From NCBI RefSeq assembly GCF_030269925.1, contig NC_085123.1, forward strand, positions 3,906,001 to 3,970,000: a stretch of 64,000 nt of DNA, in the 5' to 3' direction. The notes below the pieces were generated by a model. It had not been told where the DNA came from. It saw only the letters and a list, made by a program, of their open reading frames with translations, and did no database searches. The position numbers and the translations under genes were made by a program. This document shows, piece after piece, positions 31,341 through 43,146 of the stretch; positions within the stretch are counted from its first letter, which is position 1; every line of letters begins with the position of its first letter. The stretch comes from Bombyx mori. Lineage: Eukaryota; Arthropoda; Insecta; Lepidoptera; Bombycidae.

Positions 31341-33541
31341 CTGGCAAACCGAGCGGACTCAAAAGAGGTCCTACCATCAGTATAATAATAGTAGAAATAT
31401 GGTGATTTTAGGGGAGCATCCGTATTACTAAGTCATGAATCAATCACATTATACCTACATCGAAGGCAATCTTTGTGTAACCTAAAACAGATGAAAAAAT
31501 CAAGACAAAAAAAACAAGAAATAAACTTTTCAAATGTTATATTTTGATTCAATAAGTTACTCAATTAACATAAATTTTATACATTTTACGTACAATATTA
31601 ATATTATATGATAGATTTACAAATTAATCCATCCACTCATCGCCGACTATATAAATAATAACTTATCTTTGTACCTATGTTATATTGTACGTATGATCAA
31701 CCAGGGTAATTAATAGTTCTCGATCGACTCGTTCTAATCATGTTTACAACAATGACTATATTAAAATTTAATCGATGCTATAATAAATTAGCAGTAGTAG
31801 GTATTTCGTGAAGAAGCATTACATAAATTCGTAACCAAAAGTTACTTTTAGTCAATTGAAATACAAAGCCCAAATTGTGATGATTCTTTTGTTATAATAC
31901 AGATGTAATATTAATGACGGGTATTATTAAAACTATTGTAAAATTTTTGAGATATTACAAATCTCTGTAAAAATGATTTACGCTAAAAAAAGTACACACC
32001 ATGTGCCTGTCAAATGGAGATATTTCAAAAAATATATAAGCTTAATTTATCAAATGGTTTTCTTTAACCGATGAGAAGTTTGTTGTTTACAATTTTCGAT
32101 TCTTTTTTTTAATTACCCGGGTCGATCATAACTGAATTTAATAATATTAAATATTACTATGTGTATGTGAGAATATATGAAATTATTTCAAGAGTTCATT
32201 AACCTTTTCAATTCTTCAAGGTTTTGTAATAGGTTTTAGTCGCATTTATGTTTGCTTATTAATATCCAAAGGAAAAAATCGATTTGTTCTGTAGACCATA
32301 TATATGTAAGTAAGTTATTTGTTTCCAAAAATCAAATAGTAACCGTTACAACGAATTTATAGAGATTTTTCAACAAAATTTTAACAAGTAAATATGCCAG
32401 AGAACTACAATTTTATTATTTAGTAAGCTGTCAGTAAGATATCTTTCAAAATTTGCGTCTGTCTTGCTCGCACACTATGACTTTGCAATAGGTGTGAACA
32501 AAGTAGGTAGATTTATTTTGATGTCTGTTTTGATTAAAATTTAATAATAAAAAAATACAGTTGTAGTAAAATTTTGATTAAAAAAAAATCTTTTTTCTTA
32601 AGATAACCGTTAAATTTTAAGAAGACTAAACGAAATAATTCATGAAATAATTGAATTTTTTTGTATAAAAAATAAAATAAGGATTTTATCACATTTCCCA
32701 ACCAGAAAAATAAGGTTTTGGACGATTCGAGAAAAAGCCGCCTAGTATTATTGTATTAAGAGATCGATTAGTGACAATTTTATTTAAAGTCTTTATCAAT
32801 TTTACTTTCCGAGATCTTTTTTTTAATTGTAAAACTACGAAAAATATGTCGTCTATAGACCTGCGTCTTTGATAGGCGTTAAATTAGTTTCACTACACAA
32901 AAATATGATGACTTAGTTTCCCATTACGATATTGCAACAATAATTTTCTATTTTTTCTAATAACTACAGTTTTAAACATTTGTTACACCAGGGTTATAGT
33001 CTGGCATTCAATTTGATATGCCTTTGTCATGAATAATGAAAAAATATCAATCAAAAATGTCAAATTCCTTGAGTTTATTTCGATGATTCGTAAGGCTGTT
33101 TGTTATGTTTAACAAATGTATTCTAGTTGAAATGGTAAATAGGTACATTAAAATTTTAAAATCTCTTTGATATAAATGATTTATTCACTTTATTATTAAA
33201 TGATTGGTACCAGACAACGACTGGAAAACTTAATGCGTCCAAAAAAAAATTTATACTTTAAGAAACGTAACCTTTTTTCGGAGTTTTAGAAAAAAGAAAT
33301 TGGACAATTGTGTTATCTGTGTCTTAAATGAATTATGTTGATCGATAATTCTATTGACAAATGTAAGTGACCTGGCGTCGGCTCGCGTATGTACATATTA
33401 CATGTTTCATGAATTTAATATAGACGTATAAAAACATTGTGAAAAACAAACACTGAAACCATAATAAAAAGTGAAACCGATATACCATTTTATGCGTTAT
33501 AAAATATTTTATATTAAAATTTTTAAAACAATTTTATTTGT

Positions 33542-33763
33542 TTAAATAATTAGCGCAATTACACGGATGAACGCGTCGAAACAATGCTCCGTATCGAATC
33601 GCTTCGCCATTTTGTCGTGTAACTTTAAATGTGAGTTAAAAACGTAATAAAAATCACACTCATAACACATATATTGTTTGCTAATTGGCTCTCTTATCGA
33701 CGTTAGAGTTAAATATTCATCAATAATATTCTTTGTTTCACGAAATAATATATTTTGTTTCAC
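33542..33763 (-). pseudogene. Orphan open frame with zinc-finger-like motif
   Basis: Open on minus between stops, first codon GTG, no good ATG. It contains CYECDFYYVFNSHLKLH, which fits the C-x2-C-x3-[FY]-x5-L-x2-H half of a C2H2 finger, but the final His at the expected spacing is missing. An AATAAA follows the stop by a few bases. It lies 770 bp beyond the unc-4 stop on the same strand. It could be a decayed zinc-finger fragment or chance. Confidence 0.2.
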
Positions 33764-34175
33764 TCTACGCTCGTAATTGTATTAACGACGCCATTTTGTT
33801 TTTTTTTGTTATTTTTAATTCGATCGTAATTATTTTTTTATTGTCTCTTACTGCGATGTTATCTTATTTTCTTATCGGTTTAATTAGTAGTTTTTAATAT
33901 GTTTTCGTTTCTATAACAAATTTGTATTTTTGATAATAAGAATTATATTATATTATGGAGTTTTATATATTATGAAGTCACGACATGGAACTGAAATAAC
34001 ATTAAAATAATATAAATGCACTTATAAATTCTTGTGTATGTTACGTTATAGTATATATTGTCATCATGTAGCATATGTAAGTAAAACTTGTATGATGAAT
34101 GATAATGCAATGAATTGTAAAAATAAATATGATAAATTTAAGGGTAGCGCTAAAAATTTCAAATCAATCATATGA

Positions 34176-34181
34176 TTTATT
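34176..34181 (-). terminator. Candidate unc-4 poly(A) signal
   Basis: AATAAA on minus (TTTATT on plus), about 355 nt past the stop, is the first such hexamer I see. Others lie further on, so this is only a candidate. Confidence 0.25.
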
Positions 34182-34533
34182 TTAATATTAATGACGACAT
34201 GAGTCTTATCAGTTCGACTTTTCTAAAAGTCAAGTAATAAAATATGAAAAAAAAAACATGATCTACAAAATTATTGCCCCAGAATGTAAAAAGAAATAAA
34301 TATATTAAATTATTTTAATTAACAAAAAAGAAGAGAAGACAGACTATTTACACTACACACTATATAATACACGGTTCCTACGTCTAATATTCACACTGGA
34401 TATGTCAACTGTACCAAGTCTTTACTGAAGCCGGTTACAACTAATGATAATCTGTTTACTCACTGAACGAGCGACAACTTCCGATCAGTCACTGATACAC
34501 AAATACATAAGCCTCTATGTGCACAAGTCATTT

Positions 34534-35053
34534 TCACGTGTTAAGCAACGATTCTATGCTAAAGGGATTGTGTTTTCGCGTCCCACCATTTTTCGATAAG
34601 TCTTGTTCGGTCGACGTGCCTCCGCCGCCGCTCAAATCTAAGGACACGGCCCTCCCCGAATCGAAGTCAAACTTTTCGAAGTTCGCACCAACACTCGTGA
34701 AGCTCTTGAAGAACGAAGCCTGAGGATCCGGGCCCGGACTGTAATTCCTCGTCGAATGAGCGTCCGACGCCGAGCTGTCCGAGTTGTTCATGCCGTCGGC
34801 ACCAGAGGGCGCGCGGATTCTGCCGGAAAGAGAAAAATCTTCAGGGCCGGAATCGTGACAGGAATCTCCTCCGACGACGTCGATCATGCTGTCCTCGCCC
34901 TCTCCGTCATCGGAGTCTGAGTAGACGCCGGTGTTTCGGTGTTGCGCTAAGTATTCGGACTTCAAAGCCTCTAGATCGACGGCGATGCCCTTGGCTCTGA
35001 GCTTCCTGGCCTGCCGGTCCAGAGCCTTGGCCAGCTTCTTCCTCCTGCGCGCC
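34534..35053 (-). CDS. unc-4: unc-4 homeobox protein, last coding exon
   Basis: The exon follows an acceptor GTTATCAG|G and completes a codon begun in the previous exon (CG+G, Arg). It encodes 172 further residues and stops at TGA 34536-34534. It opens with a basic stretch (ARRRKKLAKALDRQARKL), then AVDLEALKSEYLAQH, as in insect UNC-4 proteins. An acidic, serine-rich region follows (SDSDDGEGEDSMIDVVGGD). The end is KHNPFSIESLLNT, with FSIESLL at 34563-34543. This fits an eh1/octapeptide motif, the known Groucho/TLE-binding signal in UNC-4 proteins, here within two residues of the C-terminus. In other animals UNC-4 is a nuclear repressor specifying motor-neuron identity; that role is inferred by homology. 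The start of the protein is outside what I can see. Confidence 0.93.
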
Positions 35054-36079
35054 CTGATAACATTTAATTGGTCTCAATTAGCGTACGTTATCCAGAATTA
35101 TCGAACAAAACGATTTGCGTTACTATGTAATGAATGTTTTTCAATTGCCCGAAAAGTCTTTCAGATAATGTGGCCATCGCGGGGTTATCGTTTTTATCGC
35201 CGGAGGTGGACCCGAAGTAATTAAATTAGCCAAAATTATGACCTCAATGCGATTGACGAAGCTTAAATGTACTATATATAATATACTAAGTATATAACCT
35301 GCATTACTACGTAGAAACATCGTCGGGTTATAATCGGTTCAGTTCGTTCGTTTCTGATGCAATCCTACAATTTGTTATTAATTAGTTTCTAGATAATTTT
35401 TATGTTTTTACAACCATCATTAAATGTAATTAATGAGAAATGAGATACGCTTTGTTTGTGTTACAGTTGTAATATATTTTAATGACGAGCGCGTTAATAA
35501 TTTAAAGACATTTGTTTTTATTGTTTTTATTTTTAAAAAAATCTTATTAATTTTCCTAGTATTTCATCATTATTTTAAACCTAAGATAACGCTGAGTGTC
35601 TTGTAGGTTACCAAATTAACAAGGGTGATGTCATTGTGGAATACCGCGGGTTTTGGTACCTACATACACATATATATGTAAATGTAGAATTGCATGTCTT
35701 TCCCATTCGATAATTGATTAGCATAACTTTAAAGAGTGTAACCAAACTGTCCGAATTCAGAAATTACAAAGCCTATTTTTATAAAAAAAAAATTACAGTT
35801 AACGTCTACCCTCCAAATTCAATATATCTCGTGTTCAGAGTTTTCTTAGATCCCGAAATTTAGTCTCAGAGTAGAATTTCTGTGACAGAGACGGATTGAG
35901 TTGACCAAATTAGAAGACGCAAAGACCTGACCAGATCAAGTTTGCTTTGGTAGTCCCAGTTTATGAGTGTAACAAATTGATGGTGAACTATGAGCGAAAC
36001 GTCATTTACTCTCAAAAAACGATAATGACCGCTCTAAAGAGAACGGAACGACCGAGAAGAAAGATTATTTAATAATTAC
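35054..36079 (-). other. unc-4: unc-4 intron, 1026 bp
   Basis: Donor GAACG|GTAATT at 36080/36079, acceptor TTATCAG at 35056-35054. AT-rich with no recognised transposon or other gene. Confidence 0.85.
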
Positions 36080-36219
36080 CGTTCACGGGCTCTAAGTTCG
36101 TGTGGAGGGATAGGCTCTCCAGAGCAGGATTGAGGATGCGCGTTGTGGGCTGGTCGCCCCGGCCCTTTCTTTGTATGCTCCTTCTTACGCCATTTCGCTC
36201 TCCGATTTTGGAACCACAC
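36080..36219 (-). CDS. unc-4: unc-4 homeobox exon 2 of 3 visible (homeodomain 47-60)
   Basis: 140 nt between acceptor CTTCTTCCATAG|GTGTGG and donor GAACG|GTAATT. It begins in phase with VWFQNRRAKWRKKE, the end of recognition helix 3: Trp48, Phe49, Gln50, Asn51 and Arg53 are present, so the domain should bind DNA, and Gln50 is the paired-like class choice. HTKKGPGRPAHNAHPQSCSG and EPIPPHELRARER follow; this GPGRPAHN stretch is strongly conserved in UNC-4/UNCX proteins. The intron position between residues 46 and 47 is the usual one for paired-class homeobox genes. Confidence 0.95.
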
Positions 36220-37097
36220 CTATGGAAGAAGAATTTGCTTTTAGTCATGAATTTGTGGTAATAAAGGCTGGTAACACCCAAGTTAGTCACGTGTTCCGTA
36301 GACAATTTTTGTTCAGTTCTAAATACAAATATATTTTTAAGCTTTTTTATTCCATTACAGTAGATAGATATGCACACATACATAAGGACTTACTGTAGAA
36401 TATTCCGAGTCTAAATTATAGACAGGGTTATATAATTAACAACTCGTAAAGTTTAATAAAGGTTTGTTTTAATAGGCTTTAAACCGTACGCCTCAGGTTG
36501 TAAGTGAGCCAGTCTAGATTGAGACGTTAAATTTCAATGGCCCATCTTTCTCATGCAAATGCGATGGGATCGTGCGCCGGCATTTGTCGCGCCATTAAAT
36601 CTGCGTTGTATCCACAGATCATATTGGTTGTATCTAAGATGCCGCGTTTATAATCTGTGGGCGTGTGGGGTTGTCTGATATGGAAAATTAAAATATCCGT
36701 AGTAGTTTTTTTTTAAGGTATACATATATGTTATAATGTGAGTATAAAAGGTTTCAACAATTTTATTGGGTTCACCTAATTTACTTAAACTTGATTACAA
36801 TACTTCAGAAACCACGTAGTTATTGAATATTCTACTAAGGATTCATACTAATACGTTATATAGGAGAATCGATGAGAAACTAGCTGATTCAAAGGGAGGA
36901 GTGATACTGATTAGAATCTCCTCAAAATTAGGCCTTCTGCTGGAACCAAGATAGACTATTGGTTGAGAAATTAAAGTGAGGAAATCACTGTTAAAAACGA
37001 TTTAAAAAAAAATAGCTATTGACATTTCGACCTCGTCAGGTTGCAACAATCCAGCTATAACTTTAAACCCTTAGGACCTTTAGAAGTCCAATCGCAT
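36220..37097. other. Intron, transposon-free part
   Basis: No repeat family seen. The patch 36540-36660 (CAAATGCGATGGGATCGTGC, GTCGCGCCATTAAATCTGCG) is GC-richer and could be a regulatory element; this is speculation. Confidence 0.35.
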
Positions 37098-37345
37098 ATT
37101 TTCTATTATTTATTGCTCACATGGGTGTACGAGCTCGCGGCCCACTCGGTGTTAAATGGTTACTAGAGCCCACAGAAATCTACAACGCAAATGCCGCCAC
37201 ACATATTTTGACATGAGTTCTAAGGTCTCAGTTTTTACAGTACAACGTCTACCCCGCTCTTCAAACCGAAACGCATTAATGCGTCTGAAATAGACAGATT
37301 TGCAATACCTATCCGTGCGGACTCAAAAAACGTCCTATCACCGCT
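37098..37345 (-). mobile_element. Bm1 SINE, diverged
   Basis: Body with ACATGGGTGTACGAGCTCGC on plus through TCCTATCACCGCTAAAA; several internal losses. Confidence 0.8.
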
Positions 37346-37664
37346 AAAAATCATATCTTCTATAATAATGAGCATATCTTCTTAGCCGGATAAACATCAT
37401 ACGAATTGAAATGCTTTGGCCTTAACATAGTAAATAACGAGAACCACGATACATTAACAATAATACAACGTTTATCGAAGGTATGAACCTATATTGTTGG
37501 CTCTGTGATGTCAGCCTGAAATAGCATTTTCCCGTGGGTGTCGTTAAAAGCCGACTAAGGGATTCAATGGAGGATGGGCAGCAACGTTATCTGAATGTCA
37601 AACCAGCGTACTACAATCGCCAATTGGCATTCAATTTATGACCGTGAACTCTCTCGTCTACCCA

Positions 37665-37868
37665 TAAAATAATATAATAATAAAATAATGAATAACTGGG
37701 AACAAATTACGCACGATCATCCGGCCTCAAGCAAGAATTCCCTGTGTTATGGTTAGACAATAAACACCCATACAAAGAACAAACTAAGTTGTCCGATGTG
37801 GGAATCGAACCCACGACCCTTGGCACAACAGCCAGGGTCGCTAACTACGGCACCACCGAGTCAGTCAG
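37665..37868 (-). mobile_element. tRNA-derived SINE (family S)
   Basis: On minus: ACTCGGTGGTGCCGTAGTTA (A-box region) and GGGTTCGATTCCCACATCGG (B box). Same family as 6313-6545, with the same CCGGATGATCG-like body and CCAGTTATTCATTATT end. Confidence 0.75.
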
Positions 37869-38811
37869 AATACATACATATCATAATATAGTCTTCGAAT
37901 TTGGCGAGTCTTAGACATAATTAAAACTCATTTTACGCTTTAAAATCACGATTTCAAACTGTCATTCTATTATTTTTGTTGTTTCGAAGGCTTTTCAGTT
38001 TTTGTAAAGAGATGGATGATCAAATAAATATTAGTTAAAACGTAATTTGAACGTCGCCATCATTGGATTAGTAATGATTCATAGAAGCTTTATAAGCCCA
38101 TTGTAATAGTACTATCAAAGAGTGCTATTCATATTCGTTCGATAGAGCAAAAAGCCAGAATCAAACTATAATACCATTATAAGTATTCAAAATAATAATA
38201 ACATGGCCGACCTCAGTTAAGTACTTTTTGATAAATTGCTTCATTTTTTATGATTAAACACTTTTAGTATTGTTACTTATGATTAGCAGCTGTAGCAAGG
38301 GTTGCTTTTTGAAAAACAAACTCTGAGATAATTGGTCGGTGTCGACAGGGTGCTGGGTCGGGTAGGGAAAAAATTACACTTTTATTTGTGTTTATGTGTG
38401 GCTATGTGGTGGAACACAAGATATTGGACAGATGCCTGAATTTTGCTTACGACGTTTTCAAGATAAGCTTGCATATATACAAGTTCCGAACAACAACATT
38501 GGGACCGTCGGTTTACCTAGCAATATCACCCGCTCGGTGGAAGATCTTCTCACTGTCGTAAATCCCAAATCCACATAACTGCATGCTACGCGGCGAACCA
38601 AATGTGAGAAGTAAGCGCGGGGAAGCGGGGAATGGGTGCTGTATGAGTAAGTATTAGCCCCAAAATTGAGAATTAGCAGGACGTGGACCTAAATCAAACC
38701 GGGAAAGTTTCGATTTCATTCATCTAATTACGTTTTTTATTACAAAATGGTAAGATTGCGTTCCAAGCCGGCATATTTAAAGAAGTTAAGCTAAAGCTAA
38801 GTTAGAATTAC
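37869..38811. other. Intron, nothing recognised
   Basis: No repeat family; a 60-codon open frame at 38396-38578 has no domain. Confidence 0.35.
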
Positions 38812-39150
38812 CACGTCGTCGTGGCCTGTAGGATAAGACATCCGGTGAATTCGTGTTGAGCGATGCACCGGTGTTCAAATCCCAGGCGGGTACCAATTGT
38901 TCTAATGAAATACGTACTCAACAAATGTTTACGATTGACTTCCACGGTGAAGGAATAACATCGTGTAATTAAAATTAAACCCGCAAAATTGTAATTTGCG
39001 TAATTACTGGTGGTAGGACGTCTTGTGAGCTCGCATGGGTAAATACGAGTACCATCACCCTGCCTATTTCTGCCGTGAAGCAATGACCTTTCAGTTTGAT
39101 GAGTGGGGCAGCCGTTGTACTGTTAAAACTGAGACTTTAGAACTCAATTA
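38812..39150 (+). mobile_element. Bm1 SINE with tRNA-like head
   Basis: Head CGTCGTGGCCTGTAGGATAA with B box GGTGTTCAAATCCCAG, then GACTTCCACGGTGAAGGAAT and the body, ending at TTAGAACTCAA without a proper tail. Confidence 0.85.
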
Positions 39151-39174
39151 AATTTAAATTTATATATTATATAA

Positions 39175-39460
39175 AATTTAAAATTAAACCCGCAAAAATA
39201 TAATTTGCGTAATTTCTGGTGGTAGGACCTCTTGTGAGTCTGCACGGCTAGGTACCACCACCTTGCCTATTTCTGCTGTGAAGCAGTAATTGCGTTTCGG
39301 TTTGAAGGGTGGGGCAGCCGTTGTAACTATACTTGAGACTTTAGAACTTATATCTTAAGGTCGGTGGCGCATTTACGTTGTAGATGTCTACGGGCTCCAG
39401 TAATTACTTAATACCAGATGGGCTGTGAGCTCGTCCGTCCATCTAAGCAATAAAAAAAGA
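39175..39460 (+). mobile_element. Bm1 SINE, second copy in tandem
   Basis: Starts inside the AAATTAAACCCGCAAAA segment and runs to CCATCTAAGCAATAAAAAAA. It follows the previous copy in the same orientation, separated by about 25 bp of AT sequence. Confidence 0.85.
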
Positions 39461-39726
39461 ATAGGATTGAGTAGCCTCAAGTATATAAAACACGCTATAC
39501 AGACTTATGAAACTCCGATAATAATTCATTATGAATAATACAATTAATATTAAATTCAGAGCACATTCCGAACTACCAATGTAACAGTAATATCCGCAAA
39601 TTAATACAATGCTAATGAAGACAGATTGATGTTAGAATTATGCTGTTCTTATCACATTACACATGCATGATGGGCTTACAGCTAATCTGCTCTGAACCCT
39701 AGGGTACTTTGAAAGGTACATTCAAC

Positions 39727-39905
39727 TGTCTTGGAGGTGCAGTCGTTAGCGCGCTTGACTACAGAGTTGTAGGTTCAATTCCCAGACCACGCTAACGTGT
39801 ATATGATGAACGAATTTGTTTCCTCTTTATCTGATTGGTTGATTGCATGTACATGCTTATACGTATATTTGTATGTATCTATAAATGGGAAATGGGTTTT
39901 TAGGG
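39727..39905 (+). mobile_element. tRNA-derived SINE (family S)
   Basis: A-box region AGGTGCAGTCGTTAGCGCG and B box TAGGTTCAATTCCC, then GATGAACGAATTTGTTTCC as in 6313-6545. Confidence 0.65.
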
Positions 39906-39964
39906 ACCAGGTGACAATGTTTTTTTTCCTACCTATGCTGATAGCCTTGAGAGGATATATCAGC

Positions 39965-40120
39965 TTCGCTCTAACTTGTAGGTGAGCTCACAGGGCTCAA
40001 ACCGGAGTGGTGCTAACACTGGCCCTAGCAAGAGCAGTGCTTCGCAGAATCTACCACCGGATCGGAAACGCGACCCACTGAGAAGATCCGGCGAGAAACT
40101 CAGTGGGCTGTGTCTGTGGG
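39965..40120 (-). repeat. LINE 3' end, family B
   Basis: On minus: CCCACAGACACAG, then the hairpin CCCACTGAG ... CTCAGTGGG, GATCCGGTGGTAGATTCTGC and GAGCCCTGTGAGCTCACC. It keeps sequence 5' of the hairpin, like the 770 copy. Confidence 0.8.
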
Positions 40121-40804
40121 ATGTGACAATGTGTCATATAACTTGTGTTTTAGGCAAGCACTTGACAATTACAGAATTTGTTTTCCAGCAATGGCATAGC
40201 CCACTCGATTTTGTTTTGAAGTTTAGTCGTTGGGAATTATGGTCATTTGAAAGATCGATACGAAGTTTTGATGTGTAGTAGTAAAATTCCCTTCTGGCTG
40301 AGCCCTTGCTCGCTCACCTGTCCTTGTGAAACTGGAAAGGTCTCCGGGCCACCAGTAAGCCGTCAATCATAAAAAAAGTAAAATTTTACGATAAAGTTAT
40401 TAAAAAATATTTCGTCATTCAAATATAGACCATATAAAATAGCAACTAAATATTAAAAAGTATTGTATCTAAATTATTTAGATCTTTTGTTATCTCATTT
40501 TATTATCTATTTTTTATTGTAGATATTTAAATGTCACGCTAAAAGGCCAATTCAGCAAAAGCCTACTTTATATTATATACTCATACACATACTCGTATAT
40601 ATTTTTATACATGATATTAAACATTGCATTAATGATTAGCATGATGTTTAATAATATTAGTCAAGGCCATTTCTTTTAATTGTATTAGTTTCTGTTGGAA
40701 TATTTCGGGACTAAACAACTTTACGTAGGTAACACTTAAACTAAACAAATACCATTAAATATCTTACGTAATATAAGAACCTAAGAACAGATGGCAGCAC
40801 ATGT
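40121..40804. other. Intron, mostly unrecognised
   Basis: 40270-40370 contains CTCGCTCACCTGTCCTTGTG, which resembles the end of the LINE-B copy at 46.8 kb. The rest is AT-rich. Confidence 0.35.
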
Positions 40805-40926
40805 TTTTTATTTTTTTTATTGCCCTTGTAGGCAGACGAGCATACGGCCCACCTGATGGTGAGTGGTTACGGTCGCCCATGGACTTCAGCAATGCCAGGG
40901 GCAGAGCCAAGCCGCTGCCTACCGCA
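40805..40926 (-). repeat. LINE 3' end, family A, short form
   Basis: T-run, ATTGCCCTTGTAGGCAGACG, ending GCTGCCTACCGC on plus; same 5' end as the copies at 28826-28950 and 63476-63590. Confidence 0.85.
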
Positions 40927-40972
40927 TACCTACATGTGTTATTAAATTATCATTGCATTGTTACCTAGAGCG

Positions 40973-41160
40973 TACTCCCACTGAGTTTCTCGCTGGATCT
41001 TCTCAGTGGGTCGCGTTTCCGATCCGGTAGTAGATTCTGCGAAGCACTGCTCTTGCTATGGCTAGTGTTACCAACGTCCTCAGGCTAGAGATCCGTAAAC
41101 TTACCTACTTGCTCGATTACGCTGGCATAACACTCTAGGTTAGCAGCTTACGTAAAAAAA
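40973..41160 (+). repeat. LINE 3' end, family B
   Basis: Starts at the hairpin (CCCACTGAG 40977-40985) and ends ACGTAAAAAAAA. Confidence 0.85.
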
Positions 41161-42714
41161 ATGTAATGGACAGGCTCCTCCTAATGCCTTTGGTGTTGCC
41201 GGGCCAATCTATGAACGATGATAATCGCTTAAGACGAAATAAAATATTTTGTAACTTTAAAGGCATTTCACTATTACGGAAAACATTGATATTGATAAAC
41301 TTATTTCCATAGAACATAATATAAAATCAATTCCGAATATTATTAACGAATAGAATAAAATTGCTGCAGCCGGTAACTTTATATACCAATTCTTTATTTT
41401 ATCCATAATTTTGTTAATAAATTATATTTCAGTTAATTAAGAAGACGTTTATGATGGCTAAGATACATAAATTTCGATTTAGCTTTTTTGCTGAGGTCAA
41501 TGAACGGACGTGACAAATTGAAATTGAAAAAAAAAGGTCTCAAACTGGCAACTACGCCGCCGGCGAAATGCTGGGGTCAATTTTACGAGCGACCCATATC
41601 ATTTTATTACAAAAGATACGTTTAATGTCGCTCTTGTTTGCGGATTAATTTAGATTAATTTTAATAAAATAAACCAAAAACGAGTTCTCAGCCGAGGTCA
41701 CGTTGTAAGCGATCGCATAATTATTTTTATCTAGTATTTGAAGGTTGGTCAACTGTAATTATCGATTAGTATGTTTACGGGATAGCTTCTTCTTTTTTTT
41801 TTATGTATGGCAAGTGGCTTCTTTTGATTCCATTGCTGTCACCGTCGAGTGTATAATGTTCTTCAATAATAAAATATTTAAAACATGTTCTGTTTTGTGA
41901 AAATGATATGGAGAGAAATGAGATGAAGATTTGAGAATGTTATCAATTGGGATGAAATGAAATAAAATGAGATGAGATAGGATGAAATAAAAGCAATGTT
42001 GTTTAATTACTGAGGCTTCGGAGGACTTTTTGGAAGAACCCGAGAAGGCGCATTTAGCCAGTTTGTTTAACTTTTCCACACACTTTTACACATGGTAAAT
42101 GGGTATTACACGTTTAATCCTGTAGAAATATTAAATTAAGAAAATAAAACAATTTACACAACTTCGCTCTACTCGCTTTTACGGTAGTAGTTAGAATTTT
42201 TAAATTTTTTGACAGAAACGCAAAGAGTGCCAATATGTGAATTATTTTATATTGTTGGTTTAGTGTTTTTTTAAGCTTTAACTTGTAGTTATAGCGGTTT
42301 ATTAACCTGGGGCTATTAACTTTCATTTGCGATTTGACTATGAGCGAGTATCTATTCCCGTTAGTTAATTTCAAGAAATGAATTGTTCTTCTGCTGTGCA
42401 GAACAAGTACTGTGACGTATAAAGAATATTGAGGATTTGCTTATGTTTTGACGCTTATTAGCATATGCTTATTAAAAAATTTAAGACTTTAAATCTTTTG
42501 AAGCCTTCCAAGAATAATTTCGTTGTTCAGAAAATAAGTTACGTCTATACGTTACAAAAGAGCTTAAAGTCAAGATAAAATTCCGAGAACACTGATGCTC
42601 GCATAAAATAACCACAAAGCTATTAAAACATTGATAAAATGTTCGAAAATTTTGCTTGCTTTGTTTTCCTTAGTTGAGCGGACTAGACCGGCTCTAGACA
42701 GATGGCTCACTTGG
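41161..42714. other. Intron, nothing recognised
   Basis: AT-rich. A GAAATGAGATGAAG / GAAATGAAATAAAATGAGAT purine-rich microsatellite-like patch lies at 41905-41990. Small minus-strand open frames at 41801-42079 and 42114-42374 lack domains. Confidence 0.4.
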
Positions 42715-43146
42715 TATTCATTTTATTTATTTATTTCTTATATAGGTGGACGAGCTCACGGCCCACCTGGTGTTAAGTTGTTACCGAAGCCCATAGTCAT
42801 CTACAACGTAAACGCCGCCACCCACCCTTGAGGCAAGAGTTCTAAATTCTCAGTTTTAACAGTACAACGGCTGCCCCACTCATCAAACTGAAAGGTCATT
42901 GCTTCACGGCAGAAATAGGCAGGGTGATGGTATCTGCCCGTGTGGACTTACAAGACGTCCTACCACCAGTAATTACGCAAATTATAATTTTGCGGGTTTA
43001 ATTTTAATTACACGATTTTATTCCTTCACCGTCGGAACTCGATCGTAAACATTTATTAAGTACGTATTTCCTTAGAAAAATTGGTTCTGGCTGTAGTACT
43101 CAGATACCATTGCTTGAAACGAATGCACCGAGCATCTTTTCCTTTA

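Larger units (their letters stand above)
31386..34533 (-). other. Transposon-poor AT-rich stretch; probable unc-4 3' UTR and downstream
   Basis: About 3.1 kb without any repeat family seen elsewhere in the window. The part next to the unc-4 stop is presumably 3' UTR; its end cannot be fixed. Confidence 0.5.
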
